Assembly: GCA_963691655.1 (NCBI GenBank)
Contig: OY829328.1
Span: forward strand, 11,052,704-11,116,703
Direction of reading: 5' to 3'
Source of the DNA: Toxonevra muliebris
Taxonomy: Eukaryota > Arthropoda > Insecta > Diptera > Pallopteridae
DNA: 64,000 nt
Shown here in pieces: positions 52,101-58,939 of this stretch. Made by a program: the position numbers and the translations under genes. Position 1 is the first letter of the stretch; each line of letters begins with the position of its first letter. The notes under the pieces were generated by a model. The model saw only the letters and a program-made list of their open reading frames with translations, made no database searches and was not told the origin of the DNA.

Positions 52101-54134
52101 ACACTTTCCTTTAACTACTAATAACTATGTCTTTCTTCTTTGGTTCCCCAGATACGTTGTTTCAACTATTTCGTTTGTTTGGTACCATGGAGGTACCATG
52201 CCCATTTGCCCAAAATCAACCACAATCTGCTCAGTGACTGCTACTAATATTCCGCTCTCAATCCAAATCTGTGAAAGAGCAATGGATTTACAAATGCTGT
52301 TTAAAATGCCATCAAAATCAGTACTCAAAAAACCCATTATCTTTTCATAATCATTGAAGCTCTTCTTGATTCAAAATTATTTACCGAAAATTTATAGCAT
52401 GTAGGTACATATTCAAAAATTAAATAAATTTCTACAGGTTACTCTATGAAGATTTGAAAAAATTGGACAAGTACGATACGAGTAAATATTGATACTTTTG
52501 TTTAAATATTTCAGTAGCAGCATCGATACTTTTACTCGATATTTTTAATGACGATTAGTGATATCGACGTAATACTAGCAGATCCTGCAAGATTGCTGAT
52601 CGTATATACGTTTTGAGTCGAGAGAAAAACAATAGGAACCCTGGAATCGTTATAACCAGCCGAACAAACCATACAAAGTCCGGAATAATTTTTTTTTGTA
52701 TTCGTATTTTCGCAAAAATTTTACAACTTCCATCAAGTTGTTTACCTTTCTTTTTAACTTTTCAAAACTTGCAAAATCATGCCTCTATCGCATTTTTTTT
52801 ATATAAAATTATAAAATTTTACAATATTATCGACGTCTGCGGGCTGACCCAGATTGATTCGTTTTAACAATTTGGAAAAACCGCATGGAATGACTGTCCA
52901 ATCGTGTTATCAGTGTTTGTTCAAATCGAGTTCCAAGTTTCCAAGATGTTTGTAATTATGTGGACAAACCTTTTTTGCTTCGATAAAAAAAATTCAACTG
53001 ACGATATTTCCAAAATCACACCATAGAATTAAAAATGGAGTTGATTTTCGGGCTCAGCGACCAATTTTACATAGGTATTAGTAAAAAATTCAGATAAATG
53101 CAGTGGTGTTCATTGCCCAGAAAAATAAAATTATTTTTAAACTATTGTAATTAGATAAAAATTTATAGCCTAAATTGTAAATAGAATATGGAACAAATTA
53201 CTATGTGTAAATAACAAAAACCAATGAATGCTTTTCGCGTTTTTGCTCTGCCATCGATATCCATGTATATTTATTTAATTAGGAGTAAACAAATGTACAA
53301 AATGATATAATCGGCTGATTAAACAATTTAATTAGCAGCATTAATTAAACACAACATACATATACAACCCAAGGTTTTATTAGAAAAATAAACAAAAACC
53401 AAAAATACAAAATTTGTTTTGTTGTTAATTAATTTTCGTTACACAAAAAAAAAAAAAAAAAATGTGGTTAAACATTTCTCCATTTAAAGCATTTCAGACA
53501 CTTTTAATTTCTTTTGACCATATTTCTAATTAAAAAAACCAACAATATCGGAGTATTTCAATAAGGTAACATTTTTACAATCACATTATGACACATTATG
53601 ACGTTCCGACATTTGTATGTCTACCAAAATACCAAAAATGGAAAGTCCCAGTACAAAGACTTCCGCAAGCTTAATATATATAGATTTTTTCTACATACTA
53701 ACAGAATTTGTTGTTGTTAGAATACAAATATCATTCACATCCGTAATGAAAATAACCTTTCATTTGTATGCGTTAAGTCAAAGTTTATTTGAATTGACTG
53801 CTATATCTGCAAAGAGCTAACATGGTCACCTTAGCATAAAGAACTGCGCGCTCAAACTCATTTAATTCCATTTCTTTTTTGTTCTGCTGCACTTGCGCAG
53901 CGTCACTTGGTAATTTGTTAATAGTAACAACAACAGCAACAATAATAACAACAACAACAACAAAATCCATATTGTATTTGTTGAATGCATTTTCGTTGCA
54001 ATGCTAGCTGCAGTACGTAATAAGAAATTATGGTAACGTTGATTTAAACAAGAATGCAACTTCATTACAGCCAACTGACTATTACGCGCAGCTGAAGCGG
54101 TAATACATACACACAATGCAATAAAAAAAAACAT
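3190..54134 (-). CDS. EGF/DOMON/SEA-domain type I membrane protein (large split gene)
   Basis: Exons, 5' to 3' on the minus strand: 54134-54086 (tentative), 44886-44816, 10747-10650, 10566-9668, 9410-8736, 8471-8148, 8063-7620, 7561-7140, 7071-6924, 6439-6223, 6155-5932, 5866-5703, then 3924-3190 or 5220-5137. All phases match and give about 1489 or 1272 residues. Visible order: signal peptide 1-16; a beta-rich N-terminal domain ([33 protein letters not shown]) resembling the chitin-binding/LPMO type but without an N-terminal His; two EGF-like modules (about 125-190); a DOMON domain beginning at [11 protein letters not shown] and resuming at [12 protein letters not shown] after a 450-residue Glu/Pro/Lys repeat; a second DOMON ([20 protein letters not shown], about 890-995); a SEA-like region (about 1045-1190); a membrane span near 1212-1232. 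DOMON domains bind heme or sugars in known proteins, but the ligand here is unknown. It may correspond to the fly gene nahoda; that is memory only, so no symbol is assigned. Confidence 0.82.
5137..5220 (-). CDS. Alternative short terminal exon of the DOMON gene
   Basis: After an acceptor TTTTAAAG at 5221-5222, an open frame of 27 codons ([20 protein letters not shown], then YQPSSDL) ends in TAA at 5139-5137. It is in the same phase (0) as the distal terminal exon 3924-3190. Splicing to it after the transmembrane exon would give a short Tyr/Gln-rich cytoplasmic tail. The balanced codon use and correct phase support a real alternative last exon. Transcript evidence is absent. Confidence 0.55.
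   Translation of the reverse strand: MVYVIPDEWRIYQQRQHQRYYQPSSDL
7105..7132. repeat. (TA)n microsatellite next to an exon donor
   Basis: An uninterrupted run of alternating T and A lies a few bases intronic of the donor of the DOMON-2 exon (7140). It extends an apparent open frame as a false YIYIYI tail. Confidence 0.9.
8148..9410 (-). repeat. Coding minisatellite: Glu-Pro-Glu-Pro-Lys-Ser repeat exons
   Basis: Two whole exons of the DOMON gene (9410-8736 and 8471-8148), plus the end of the preceding exon (about 9985-9820), are built from 18-bp units. They encode EPEPKS and variants ([21 protein letters not shown]). Each exon starts and ends in phase 1, so either can be skipped without a frameshift. 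The antisense strand reads as a long Gly-Ser-Asp-Leu open frame, which is a shadow. Confidence 0.85.
10748..12424. other. Intronic DNA of the DOMON gene, left part
   Basis: Start (3' end on the minus strand) of the 34-kb intron that ends at the TGTAG acceptor before 10747. It is AT-rich and without a gene. Around 12160-12265 there is a short array of AGACAAAA and AAATTCCGACAAG-like units. This may be an outer part of the long-inverted-repeat element that follows. Confidence 0.6.
12640..13585 (-). pseudogene. Decayed ORF of an unclassified transposon-like protein family
   Basis: Three collinear coding-like blocks on the minus strand with stops and frameshifts between them: 13585-13330 ([20 protein letters not shown], then [17 protein letters not shown]), 13080-12880 ([40 protein letters not shown]) and 12849-12640 ([37 protein letters not shown]). 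Motifs of the [16 protein letters not shown] and CFG...TPKVH type recur, as far as I recall, in uncharacterised multi-copy proteins of insects and Hydra. I cannot assign a named superfamily. The position between long inverted repeats supports a transposon origin. Confidence 0.55.
13608..13665 (-). mobile_element. SINE 3'-body fragment
   Basis: The stretch from AGTGGTTGTCAAGGA through CCAGAACGGCCCATTATG matches the tail body of the tRNA-Glu-derived SINE (same segment near 19786-19835 and, inverted, 23925-23980). It has lost the tRNA-like head. Confidence 0.5.
14701..17703. other. Intronic/intergenic DNA before the first Ly6 gene
   Basis: AT-rich DNA with poly(T)/poly(A) runs (15455-15476, 16497-16512, 17196-17212). 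No gene is supported. A hydrophobic stretch near 16070-16140 ([18 protein letters not shown] in one frame) lacks an ATG and any cysteine pattern. Confidence 0.6.
17704..18691 (+). CDS. Two-domain Ly6/three-finger GPI-type protein (paralogue 1)
   Basis: Three exons: 17704-17911, 18155-18312 and 18392-18691 (phases 1 and 0), giving about 221 residues. A signal peptide ([16 protein letters not shown]) precedes two three-finger modules. The first runs from [12 protein letters not shown] to [11 protein letters not shown]; the second from [10 protein letters not shown] to [14 protein letters not shown]. Each ends in the diagnostic Cys-Asn. The C-terminus ([20 protein letters not shown]) is a hydrophobic GPI-attachment signal, so the mature protein should sit on the outer cell surface. 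The first intron falls just before the Gly-Cys motif of module 1, as in its neighbours and in the giant gene downstream. A poly(A) signal follows at 18746. Ligand unknown. Confidence 0.9.
18746..18751 (+). terminator. Poly(A) signal of Ly6 paralogue 1
   Basis: AATAAA 55 bp after the stop codon, in the context TTCGAAATAAACAAA. Confidence 0.55.
19161..19307. mobile_element. MITE with TTAACCCTCTAGTAG ends
   Basis: The left end TTAACCCTCTAGTAG is mirrored by CTACTAGAGGGCTAA at the right end, 147 bp in total. The TTAA-like flanks suggest a piggyBac-type target site. A shorter relative with TTAACCCTCTAGCA ends lies at 55050-55140. No coding capacity. Confidence 0.55.
19767..20045 (-). mobile_element. 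tRNA-Glu-derived SINE, minus-strand copy
   Basis: On the minus strand the head (20045-19973) reads as a tRNA-like fold. It has an A box (TAGTCTAGTGGG), a TTC in the anticodon position and a B box (GGTTCGATTCC), and is near-identical to the copy at 23681-23994. A roughly 200-bp body follows, and the copy ends in AACCTAACC (seen on plus as GGTTAGGTT). It is not a functional tRNA gene: it is fused to the SINE body and its acceptor-stem end is not tRNA-like. Confidence 0.8.
21253..21459. mobile_element. Small inverted-repeat element (MITE-like)
   Basis: The left arm (TTAAGGGGTTCGTCCGTC, then GAAAAAGGTGCTTTTT) is matched by the reverse complement of the right arm (AAAAAGCACCTTTTTC, then GACTGACTGACCCCTTTAA). 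The arms are about 55 bp with few mismatches around a roughly 100-bp AT-rich core. Confidence 0.6.
21908..21944 (+). promoter_or_regulatory. Core promoter of Ly6 paralogue 2
   Basis: TATAAAAG at 21908-21915 and an initiator-like TCATA at 21940-21944, about 33 bp apart. This would give a 5' UTR of only about 14 nt before the ATG at 21956. Confidence 0.5.
21956..22673 (+). CDS. Two-domain Ly6/three-finger secreted protein (paralogue 2), no GPI tail
   Basis: Three exons: 21956-22139, 22207-22361 and 22431-22673 (phases 1 and 0), about 194 residues. The signal peptide is [17 protein letters not shown]. Module 1 runs from [16 protein letters not shown] to [11 protein letters not shown]; module 2 from [10 protein letters not shown] to [13 protein letters not shown]. 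Exon layout and cysteine spacing match paralogues 1 and 3. Unlike them, the protein ends about 13 residues after the last Cys-Asn ([10 protein letters not shown], then TAA) with no hydrophobic segment, so it is predicted to be secreted rather than GPI-anchored. An out-of-frame ATG at 21945 precedes the start. A poly(A) signal at 22715 supports the gene end. Confidence 0.88.
22715..22720 (+). terminator. Poly(A) signal of Ly6 paralogue 2
   Basis: AATAAA 42 bp after the stop, followed by a GT-containing stretch (GTGATGC). Confidence 0.6.
23115..23155. repeat. Perfect 18-bp hairpin with 5-nt loop
   Basis: ATGGAAGTCCTAGGCCGA, loop GTTTT, then TCGGCCTAGGACTTCCAT. The arms are fully complementary and GC-rich in an AT-rich setting. 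No ORF or gene end adjoins it. Confidence 0.9.
23681..23994 (+). mobile_element. tRNA-Glu-derived SINE with target-site duplication
   Basis: The head has an A box TAGTCTAGTGGG (23691-23702), anticodon-position TTC and a B box GGTTCGATTCC (23735-23745), resembling tRNA-Glu. A body of about 235 bp ends in AACCTAACCTAACCT. The 8-bp sequence GAATAAAA lies directly before (23673-23680) and just after (23999-24006) the copy. This is the signature of target-primed retroposition, so this copy is intact and relatively young. Confidence 0.85.
24785..24817 (+). promoter_or_regulatory. Core promoter of Ly6 paralogue 3
   Basis: TATAAAT at 24785-24791 and initiator-like TCATT at 24813-24817, with normal spacing (about 30 bp), upstream of the ATG at 24852. 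Confidence 0.5.
24852..26289 (+). CDS. Two-domain Ly6/three-finger GPI-type protein with a Ser-Gly/Asp repeat stalk (paralogue 3)
   Basis: Three exons: 24852-25059, 25135-25301 and 25366-26289 (phases 1 and 0), about 432 residues. An in-frame ATG at 24891 opens directly on the signal peptide ([20 protein letters not shown]); either start is possible. Module 1 runs from [15 protein letters not shown] to [11 protein letters not shown]; module 2 from [10 protein letters not shown] to [14 protein letters not shown] stalk of about 190 residues of [13 protein letters not shown] and shorter units follows, then a hydrophobic GPI signal ([18 protein letters not shown]). Dense Ser-Gly pairs next to Asp match the known pattern for xylosyltransferase and glycosaminoglycan attachment, as in serglycin. 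Whether sugars are added is inference. Confidence 0.88.
25597..26178 (+). repeat. Coding minisatellite, 39-bp unit ([13 protein letters not shown])
   Basis: About 580 bp of GGATCTGGTTCTGGCAGTGG-type units, each closed by GGAGATGGT. A larger block (long unit, then GSGSGDG, then GSGDG, then long unit) occurs twice, showing higher-order duplication. The antisense strand is open for 247 codons ([12 protein letters not shown]) but has no gene context there. Confidence 0.9.
26290..27154. other. Spacer between Ly6 paralogue 3 and the giant Ly6 gene
   Basis: AT-rich with no recognisable gene. It must contain the 3' UTR of paralogue 3 and the upstream region of the giant gene. No clear AATAAA is seen close after 26289. 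Confidence 0.55.
27155..27190 (+). promoter_or_regulatory. Core promoter of the giant Ly6 gene
   Basis: TATAAAAG at 27155-27162, with TCAGT initiator matches at 27177-27181 and 27186-27190. The second fits TATA spacing better. The ATG lies about 57 nt further on, at 27245. Confidence 0.6.
27245..44345 (+). CDS. Giant GPI-type protein of 45 tandem Ly6/three-finger modules
   Basis: Fourteen exons: 27245-27314, 31857-32899, 32979-34113, 34180-35445, 35506-35624, 35927-37067, 37133-37248, 37316-38459, 38520-39788, 39854-42397, 42462-42577, 42638-43763, 43834-43943 and 44022-44345. All phases agree, with no internal stop and 3840 residues. A signal peptide ([20 protein letters not shown]) is followed by nine super-repeats of five module classes. 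Class hallmarks: A, WQ.LPLNCY.C to CKSNGCN; B, DC..CDS to YE..RSCLDD.DLDDR; C, LSCYHC.GDNCEDP to CDGDNCN; D, C..CNS.TDP.C to PYTECYTRV and [20 protein letters not shown] to [10 protein letters not shown]. It ends with a GPI-type hydrophobic tail ([20 protein letters not shown]). It resembles fly proteins grouped under Pfam DUF753, whose function is unknown. An extracellular, membrane-tethered, disulfide-rich rod is inferred. Confidence 0.93.
28297..29505 (+). mobile_element. Tc1/mariner-type element, end to end, inactive
   Basis: The left end TAAGAAGTGAGATTGAAAAA and the reverse complement of the right end (TAAGGAGTGAGATCGAAAAA) match closely and begin on a TA dinucleotide, the Tc1/mariner target. 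Total about 1.2 kb, the normal size of the group. A transposase relic fills the centre. Confidence 0.8.
28455..29397 (+). pseudogene. Tc1/mariner-type transposase relic
   Basis: The N-terminal paired helix-turn-helix is intact ([40 protein letters not shown]; then [13 protein letters not shown]). From about 28730 the frame breaks repeatedly. Later blocks survive in other frames: [19 protein letters not shown] near 29190 and [17 protein letters not shown] at the end. The catalytic core is not continuous, so no active enzyme is possible from this copy. Confidence 0.8.
29684..29945 (+). repeat. Imperfect direct repeat, about 120-bp units
   Basis: The unit with TTGTTATCATCATATCTCAT, then CAAAAAATATCAGAC, then GCCCACTTTCTA recurs about 140 bp later as TTGTTACCATCATGTCTCAT, AAAAATATCGGAC, GCCCACTTTCCA. 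Both copies end in a GCTATAATT motif. Confidence 0.6.
31892..44240 (+). repeat. Nine coding super-repeats of the giant Ly6 gene
   Basis: Super-repeats begin at the WQ/FQ motif at 31892, 33240, about 34565, 36197, 37586, 38909, 40246, 41512 and 42908. Each contains modules A-E in the same order. The phase-1 intron in module D is absent in repeats 1 and 7. The phase-0 intron between D and E is present in 1, 3, 4, 8 and 9 and absent in 2, 5, 6 and 7. At the DNA level copies are well diverged, so this is old duplication held by selection, not a recent tandem array. Confidence 0.9.
44346..44815 (+). other. 3' UTR of the giant Ly6 gene and short spacer
   Basis: AT-rich. AATAAA at 44595-44600 is the best poly(A) signal and another lies near 44662. 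The minus-strand exon of the DOMON gene begins only about 215 bp further on, so the sense transcript end and the antisense exon nearly touch. Confidence 0.6.
44595..44600 (+). terminator. Poly(A) signal of the giant Ly6 gene
   Basis: AATAAA about 250 bp after the stop at 44345, in an A-rich context. Confidence 0.45.
44816..44886 (-). CDS. Isolated upstream exon of the DOMON gene
   Basis: Flanked by TTTTTTCACAG and CATAAG|GTAAGA on the minus strand, this 71-bp exon encodes [20 protein letters not shown] followed by PHK. It ends in phase 0, and the next exon (10747) starts in phase 0 with [18 protein letters not shown]. The joined beta-strand pattern reads as one domain. It is separated from that exon by about 34 kb holding the four plus-strand Ly6 genes, and sits only about 215 bp beyond the poly(A) signal of the giant Ly6 gene. 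Confidence 0.75.
46050..46200 (-). mobile_element. Probable tRNA-derived SINE relic
   Basis: The minus strand contains a B-box-like GGTTCGGGTTTGACCCCTC and, upstream of it, an A-box-like TGGCCAACGATC at tRNA-like spacing. The adjoining segment CAAATCTTGGATCCACTAGTG resembles 6808-6835, hinting at a dispersed repeat. Confidence 0.35.
46540..46795 (+). pseudogene. Decayed ORF fragment of transposon-like origin
   Basis: Two coding-like blocks in different frames: [20 protein letters not shown] then [10 protein letters not shown] stop, and after about 50 bp of non-coding sequence [20 protein letters not shown] then [12 protein letters not shown]. The pattern (Pro-Gly-Tyr-Pro, then Gln-Arg-x-Val plus a Thr/Ser-rich helix and Arg-Ile-Gly) resembles the C-terminal part of multi-copy uncharacterised insect/Hydra ORFs. 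No further assignment is possible. Confidence 0.4.
47025..47592 (+). repeat. Tandem duplication, units of about 294 and 270 bp
   Basis: Copies start with ACTGTAAATGTCGAAGATAT at 47025 and 47319. Both run through GCGACCCCTACGTTCGC, an A-run, GAAGGTGTACGGCGCAC and AACCCTTTGACGCCCGAATT. The second lacks about 25 bp near its end. A third, diverged partial copy lies at 46783-46830 (GGCAACCCCTACGTTCAGC). Confidence 0.85.
54086..54134 (-). CDS. Tentative first coding exon (signal peptide) of the DOMON gene
   Basis: On the minus strand an ATG at 54134-54132 opens [16 protein letters not shown], a good signal peptide. It ends at GCGC|GTAATA with one leftover base. That phase fits the next exon (44886-44816), which needs one base to complete its first codon, and the join gives [16 protein letters not shown]. 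The donor is weak. The same frame also runs on without splicing, and an in-frame ATG lies upstream at 54179. The true first exon could instead lie beyond the window. Confidence 0.4.
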
Positions 54135-55049
54135 AGCTTCACATAAATATATACACCCAGTGGGAAATGAATCGATCAATTAATAATAAATTCAGATAAA
54201 TGCAGATGAATTCAAACTAAATATAGAATTGTTTAGGTTCAGCTCTAGTTAGAGCTCATATTCTAAAAACGTATTTTAATCTGTCAATCGGAACCATATG
54301 ATATCCTAAGTAAAACAAAAGTTATATTAAAAATTACACATATGATGAATTTCATGTAATGAATAAATTTTTAATGTTGGTCTTGAAAAAGTGAGGAACA
54401 TCAAATTGAACACATCGAGATCGATGTTTCATATGAACTTGAATGTTGTAAAGCGCATGCCTGGAGCTAAATCTAGTAATATCACTGTGCTAGTCATAAA
54501 ATGTAGCAGACGGGAGACATTTCGTTTCTAACTAATTCGGGGTCAAGGAATTCAGTGGAGATAACAGTTTTTTCCCCTATCAGCAGCGTTTCATACAAAT
54601 TTTTTTTTTTTATTGAAGTTTTGGTTTGGGGGTATACTACGAAGTTACATGTTCCTCTTCTTATTGCGGTGAAAAATGGTATAATGGGATTTTTTGGCAT
54701 GAAAAAACTGAATCTGATATTTATTTGCAGAAAAAAATAATTTTAGACATAGCTCCCGTACAAAAAACCGTAAAAAATCCCCAAAAAGTGGAAAATTTAT
54801 ATGGGAGGTACCCTTATTTTAATAAAAATAAATATAATAATAAATTAAATTTTTGCACACATCATTTTTTTCGTTAAGAAATTAGTTTCTGAAAGTTTTA
54901 AAACAATCCGCTAAAAAATAAGCCTCCAGTTCTCATAAAAGCTGAAAATTTGAAACATTTTTGAAATTTGGGTTTATGTTTCCTAAAACTAAGTTAACAG
55001 ATTTTTGTTGTTCAGTGACCTATAATAGGCAACATATTTCTTAAACATT

Positions 55050-55140
55050 TTAACCCTCTAGCAACTCTCGCAATGGGTCAGAGTAACTTTTTTCGATAAG
55101 GGCAAAAATGAACCGCACTGGTGGGTGCCAAAGGGTTAAT
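55050..55140. mobile_element. Short TTAA-type MITE
   Basis: TTAACCCTCTAGCA at the left is mirrored by TGCCAAAGGGTTAA at the right, about 90 bp overall. It shares end sequence with the element at 19161-19307. Confidence 0.4.
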
Positions 55141-56496
55141 ATGTTGGAGGAAAATATTCTACGGGAAATTTTACTACAAATTTCCGAGCACACAAACAAG
55201 CTTTGATGCAAAACTAACAAGTTGTGTTATGGTTTATTTTATTTAATTTGTTGGAAATGGGCAAGCTTTTGGACCGTATACAAAAAACATTCTCACAAAA
55301 TCAGTAGTAAGTGTTGTAAGTTTCTACTGGGTATTTGTGTGTACATTGAGTAGTAGTGCATACATACCTGACCATTATTTATAGCACGTTGCGCATATTT
55401 ATTGCAAATAAATTTTGAATGAAATTTATTCATTTTACTTTTTGCGTTTATTTGTACGTGTATATATGTATTGTAGATTTCTGCAAATGGTAGATGGATA
55501 TATGTATTTAGTTAAATCTAATTACCTGAATTGAAAATTATTTCATTAATGGATACGATTGTGTATTGGAATGTATATTATTAAATTATATTAAAGTTTA
55601 ATCTTTTGGTTTATTTTATTACTAATGGTAAATTAAATATAAAATAAGCTTTCCTCTTATGATTTTGTATTCAAATGAAAGACATTTCTAACTCCACAAA
55701 AGAAAATCATTTCTAACACCGTGGTTTTTATGTATAGTCACATTATCTTGAGTCTAGTTGGCTGTGGTATCATTGAAAGGACAAGTAAGTACCCTGTTTA
55801 ATTTGGCCCGAATGAAAAATGGTCCTAAACTAAAAATTAGAAATAGTTCCAAAAGTAGGATATATTTATTTAGAAAACTGAGGATAGAATCTAAATTCTT
55901 GAAGAAAACTTTCATAACTTCGTCAAAAAAATATCAAAATTTGTTAATATAACCATAATTATTAAAAATTGATTATATACATCAATAGGTTAAGACTGCA
56001 TTGCTTTGATTTTTTGTTTTTTACCATGGAGAAGATAATCCCAATCATATTTAAACTAAACTAAAATTTTAAGTTTTTTGAAAATTTGAGAGATAGTTTT
56101 TATTATTGTACACATAAATTCTCAAAAACTTGAAGTTTTTGCATAATTTGAATATATTAAGAATACAAATAGCTTATTTTTTTAATAAGAATTACTTAGA
56201 GTAAACATATTAATAAATAATTCGAATCATGTTTAAAAAAAACCCAAGCTTTAAAAATAGTTGGAGCATAAATAGTATATATTGAATTTAAATCTCAAAC
56301 TTAAAAATGAAAATCGATCCAAAACATGAAATATCGTCACAAGTGAGTTCATGATTTGTTTCCGTTTTTTTTTTTTTGCTTTCTACATGGCTCCATTTTT
56401 CATTGGAGCCATACTCATGAGAAATTTTAACATAAAAATTTTTCTAGGTATGTGTAAGCTACACAATTCGCAAAGAAATCTTATGAAGATAATACC

Positions 56497-57125
56497 CTGT
56501 ATACCACCTTGATCAAAAAGTTCCCGGAATTTATTCAGAAAATTAAAAATACGAGTTTATTCCTTATGCCAGCGCTTGATCCAATCCTCGAAACATTTTT
56601 TAAATTCGGTTTTCGGTATGTCCATCAGTGCTTCCTGCGATTTTTCCATTACTTCCTTTCGGCTGCTGAAACGCGTACCCCGTGGTTGGTTTTTTAACTC
56701 GATTGAACAGAAAGAAGCCACAGGGAGCCAAACCAGGTGAATTTGGTGGCTGTTGGATGGTATTTGTTGAATTTTTTGTCAAAAAATTACGAATAATGAT
56801 GGCACTGTGCGAGGGTGCGTTATCATGGTGCAAAATCCACGAGTTTTCTGTCCACAATTCTGGTCTCTTTCGGCTATTTGTTTCACGCAAATGCTTCATA
56901 ATGCCCAAAAAATACTCTCTGATGGTTAATTTGCGGTTATTGACCAAAATTTCTTTTACTTTGTCAAGGTTTCGTCGATTTTCGATGTCGATGGTCTGCC
57001 ACTGCGTTCATCATCTTCGATTGGCTCACGACCGTTTTCTTTAGAGAATCGTTGCCGAAATACTTTTCCAACATTTTCACCATTCGCGCACCATTAAATC
57101 CGTTTTTACGCAAAATTTAAAACAA
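56497..57125 (-). pseudogene. Mariner transposase relic with internal deletion
   Basis: Minus strand. N-terminal blocks near 57090-56990 (RQRFSKENGREPIEDDERSG) and VNNRKLTIRE (56947) are followed directly by LGIMKHLRETNSRKRPELW and the second catalytic-Asp motif NSWILHHDNAPSH. The segment carrying the first catalytic Asp is missing, and frames shift at least twice. The third catalytic site, normally LAPCDFFLF, reads LAPCGFFLF. A probable outer end (CCTTGATCAAAAAGTTCCCG) lies near 56507. No matching inverted repeat was found on the right. Confidence 0.8.
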
Positions 57126-58188
57126 GTTCGTTGTTGCAAATTTAAATCCATTTCTAAAATTGTAAAAAATCGCCAACACACACGGAGATAGATATACTCT
57201 TGACTACGTAAGCTGTGACGCTAAGGTTTAGAGGGAATATCAACAACAGATGTACCAACTTAACAAAAAAAAACAGGACTCAGATGGAGATAATTTGTTT
57301 AGTATAAACTGTAAAATTTCATACTAAAACAGCAGAAAAGTGGCCTAAAATCGTTCTAAAATGCGTCTGGGTGTGCTGGCGGAGAAGTTTATGGATTAAC
57401 TCTATGAATCGTCTCTAGAAATGTGTGTTCACATAGTAAAACAGTCCCGCAGCAATTACTCCCTTTAAGTTTTACCAAAAGTAAATCAAGAGTAAATAAA
57501 CCAAAATTTTTTATTTGTTAAAATTGAATTTGCACTTAACTTGTTTCAAAAATAATTAACGACAGTAAAACAAGTTCGTAAATAATTTTCTAACACTTTT
57601 TTTAGTGTATGACTTAAATGTATAAACTTATAAAACATATGCACAAAAAGTCTACAAGCCATGATTAAAATTTGATATAATTTGACCTCATATTGTAAAT
57701 TATACAATTTTAAAAATTTATAAATTGCAAATAAAAAAATGAAAAATTAACGTAAGCATAAAGACAAAAAATAAACAGTATTCACTTTCATTCATTTTTT
57801 CCACTCAATTCAATTCAACTTAAAAATTTAACAAATAAGTGTTAAATATTTTATGATTTTTTCTCTTTTGAATATAGTTAGGTACTGTTTGTTGTAATTA
57901 TGATAATGTAAATTATTTTATAACGCGTTGAACTGTTAAAATACAAATGGCTTAATTGGTAAACGACACGCAAATCATGGTCATTTCAACAACAACAACA
58001 ATAACAAATACCACCAGCAGACACTTTAATATGTGTGGTAATGCCATATTTATTTACAGTGGTAACAAATTTATTGAAATTTTGTTAAAAAAAAAAAACA
58101 AAAGTCGTGAAGAAAAATTCACACTCAAATTACACTTCGATATCTATCAGTTAAAGCACGCATTCTTTGAAAAAAAAATTTCAAATGG

Positions 58189-58245
58189 TGGATCCAAGGA
58201 GAGTGTTTTGGAAATAATCTATAGAATCAGCCCCCCTTGGAAGCG
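58189..58245 (+). repeat. Dispersed repeat, copy 1
   Basis: GGATCCAAGGAGAGTGTTTT then GGAAATAATCTATAGAATC matches 62002-62050 (GGACCCAAGGAGAGGGTTTT, GGAAGTAATCTTTAGAATG) in the same orientation. Confidence 0.55.
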
Positions 58246-58939
58246 CTAATATGCTTATGTATGTCTTTGTGTAGATGTATTGGTAATTTCGGATCTTCTT
58301 GCAAACAGACACGCATTCGAATATGCAAATTAATTTCAAACACATATAACTAAAAGCAAATTTGAAGATACACACTCGCCGCTTGCGGGTATTTAATGTT
58401 ATTTAATTTTTTATATTTCTTTTCAATCTTTGCTGATGGTTTATTTTTTCTTTCATTTTTTGTACTCAACTTCATGGTCTGACAGTTTTTTAAAACAACA
58501 TTTCCCAATCACTTGCAAATTAAGTCAATGGCCGAATTCTACTACAGTGAATGCTGCTCACAGTAAAAGTGTAAAAATTTTGTTGATCGTTGGTTGGACC
58601 TCCTCAAATGTTCACATCATGGATGGATGAGGTTTTTTTTAGATAGCTTTTTGATTAAATGCTGTAAGATAAATATGAAAACATATGACTATTAGTGTGT
58701 ATTTGTTAGTATAGTTGTTGCTGTGATGTAATAAATGCGCACCTGATGGAATTTCACAGTTTTGTTTTGTATTTTTTGTAAGGTTTACTTCTTTTTGTTT
58801 TTAATTATTTGCAACGCGCTTTATTTGGAATCTAACCAAACCATAAAAATTCCACACACATACATACACATATACAACATTTGCATATACAATTTTAGCA
58901 AAGAAAAAGATAATCATTAAATAGAAATATAGTTATTTA

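Larger units (their letters stand above)
44887..54085. other. Second large intron of the DOMON gene (if the first exon is correct)
   Basis: Roughly 9 kb of AT-rich DNA without a supported gene. It holds a tRNA-like SINE relic (46050-46200), a decayed ORF fragment (46540-46795), a tandem duplication (47025-47592), a TATCGA-rich patch (52455-52560) and an AAC/AAT trinucleotide run (53925-53963). Long homopolymers occur at 49617-49636 and 53445-53462. Confidence 0.55.

Noticed and set aside
53862..54179. 105-codon minus-strand ORF with a poly-Leu stretch taken as one small membrane protein
   Set aside because: The poly-Leu comes from an AAC/AAT repeat read antisense; only its signal-peptide start is kept, as a tentative DOMON exon.
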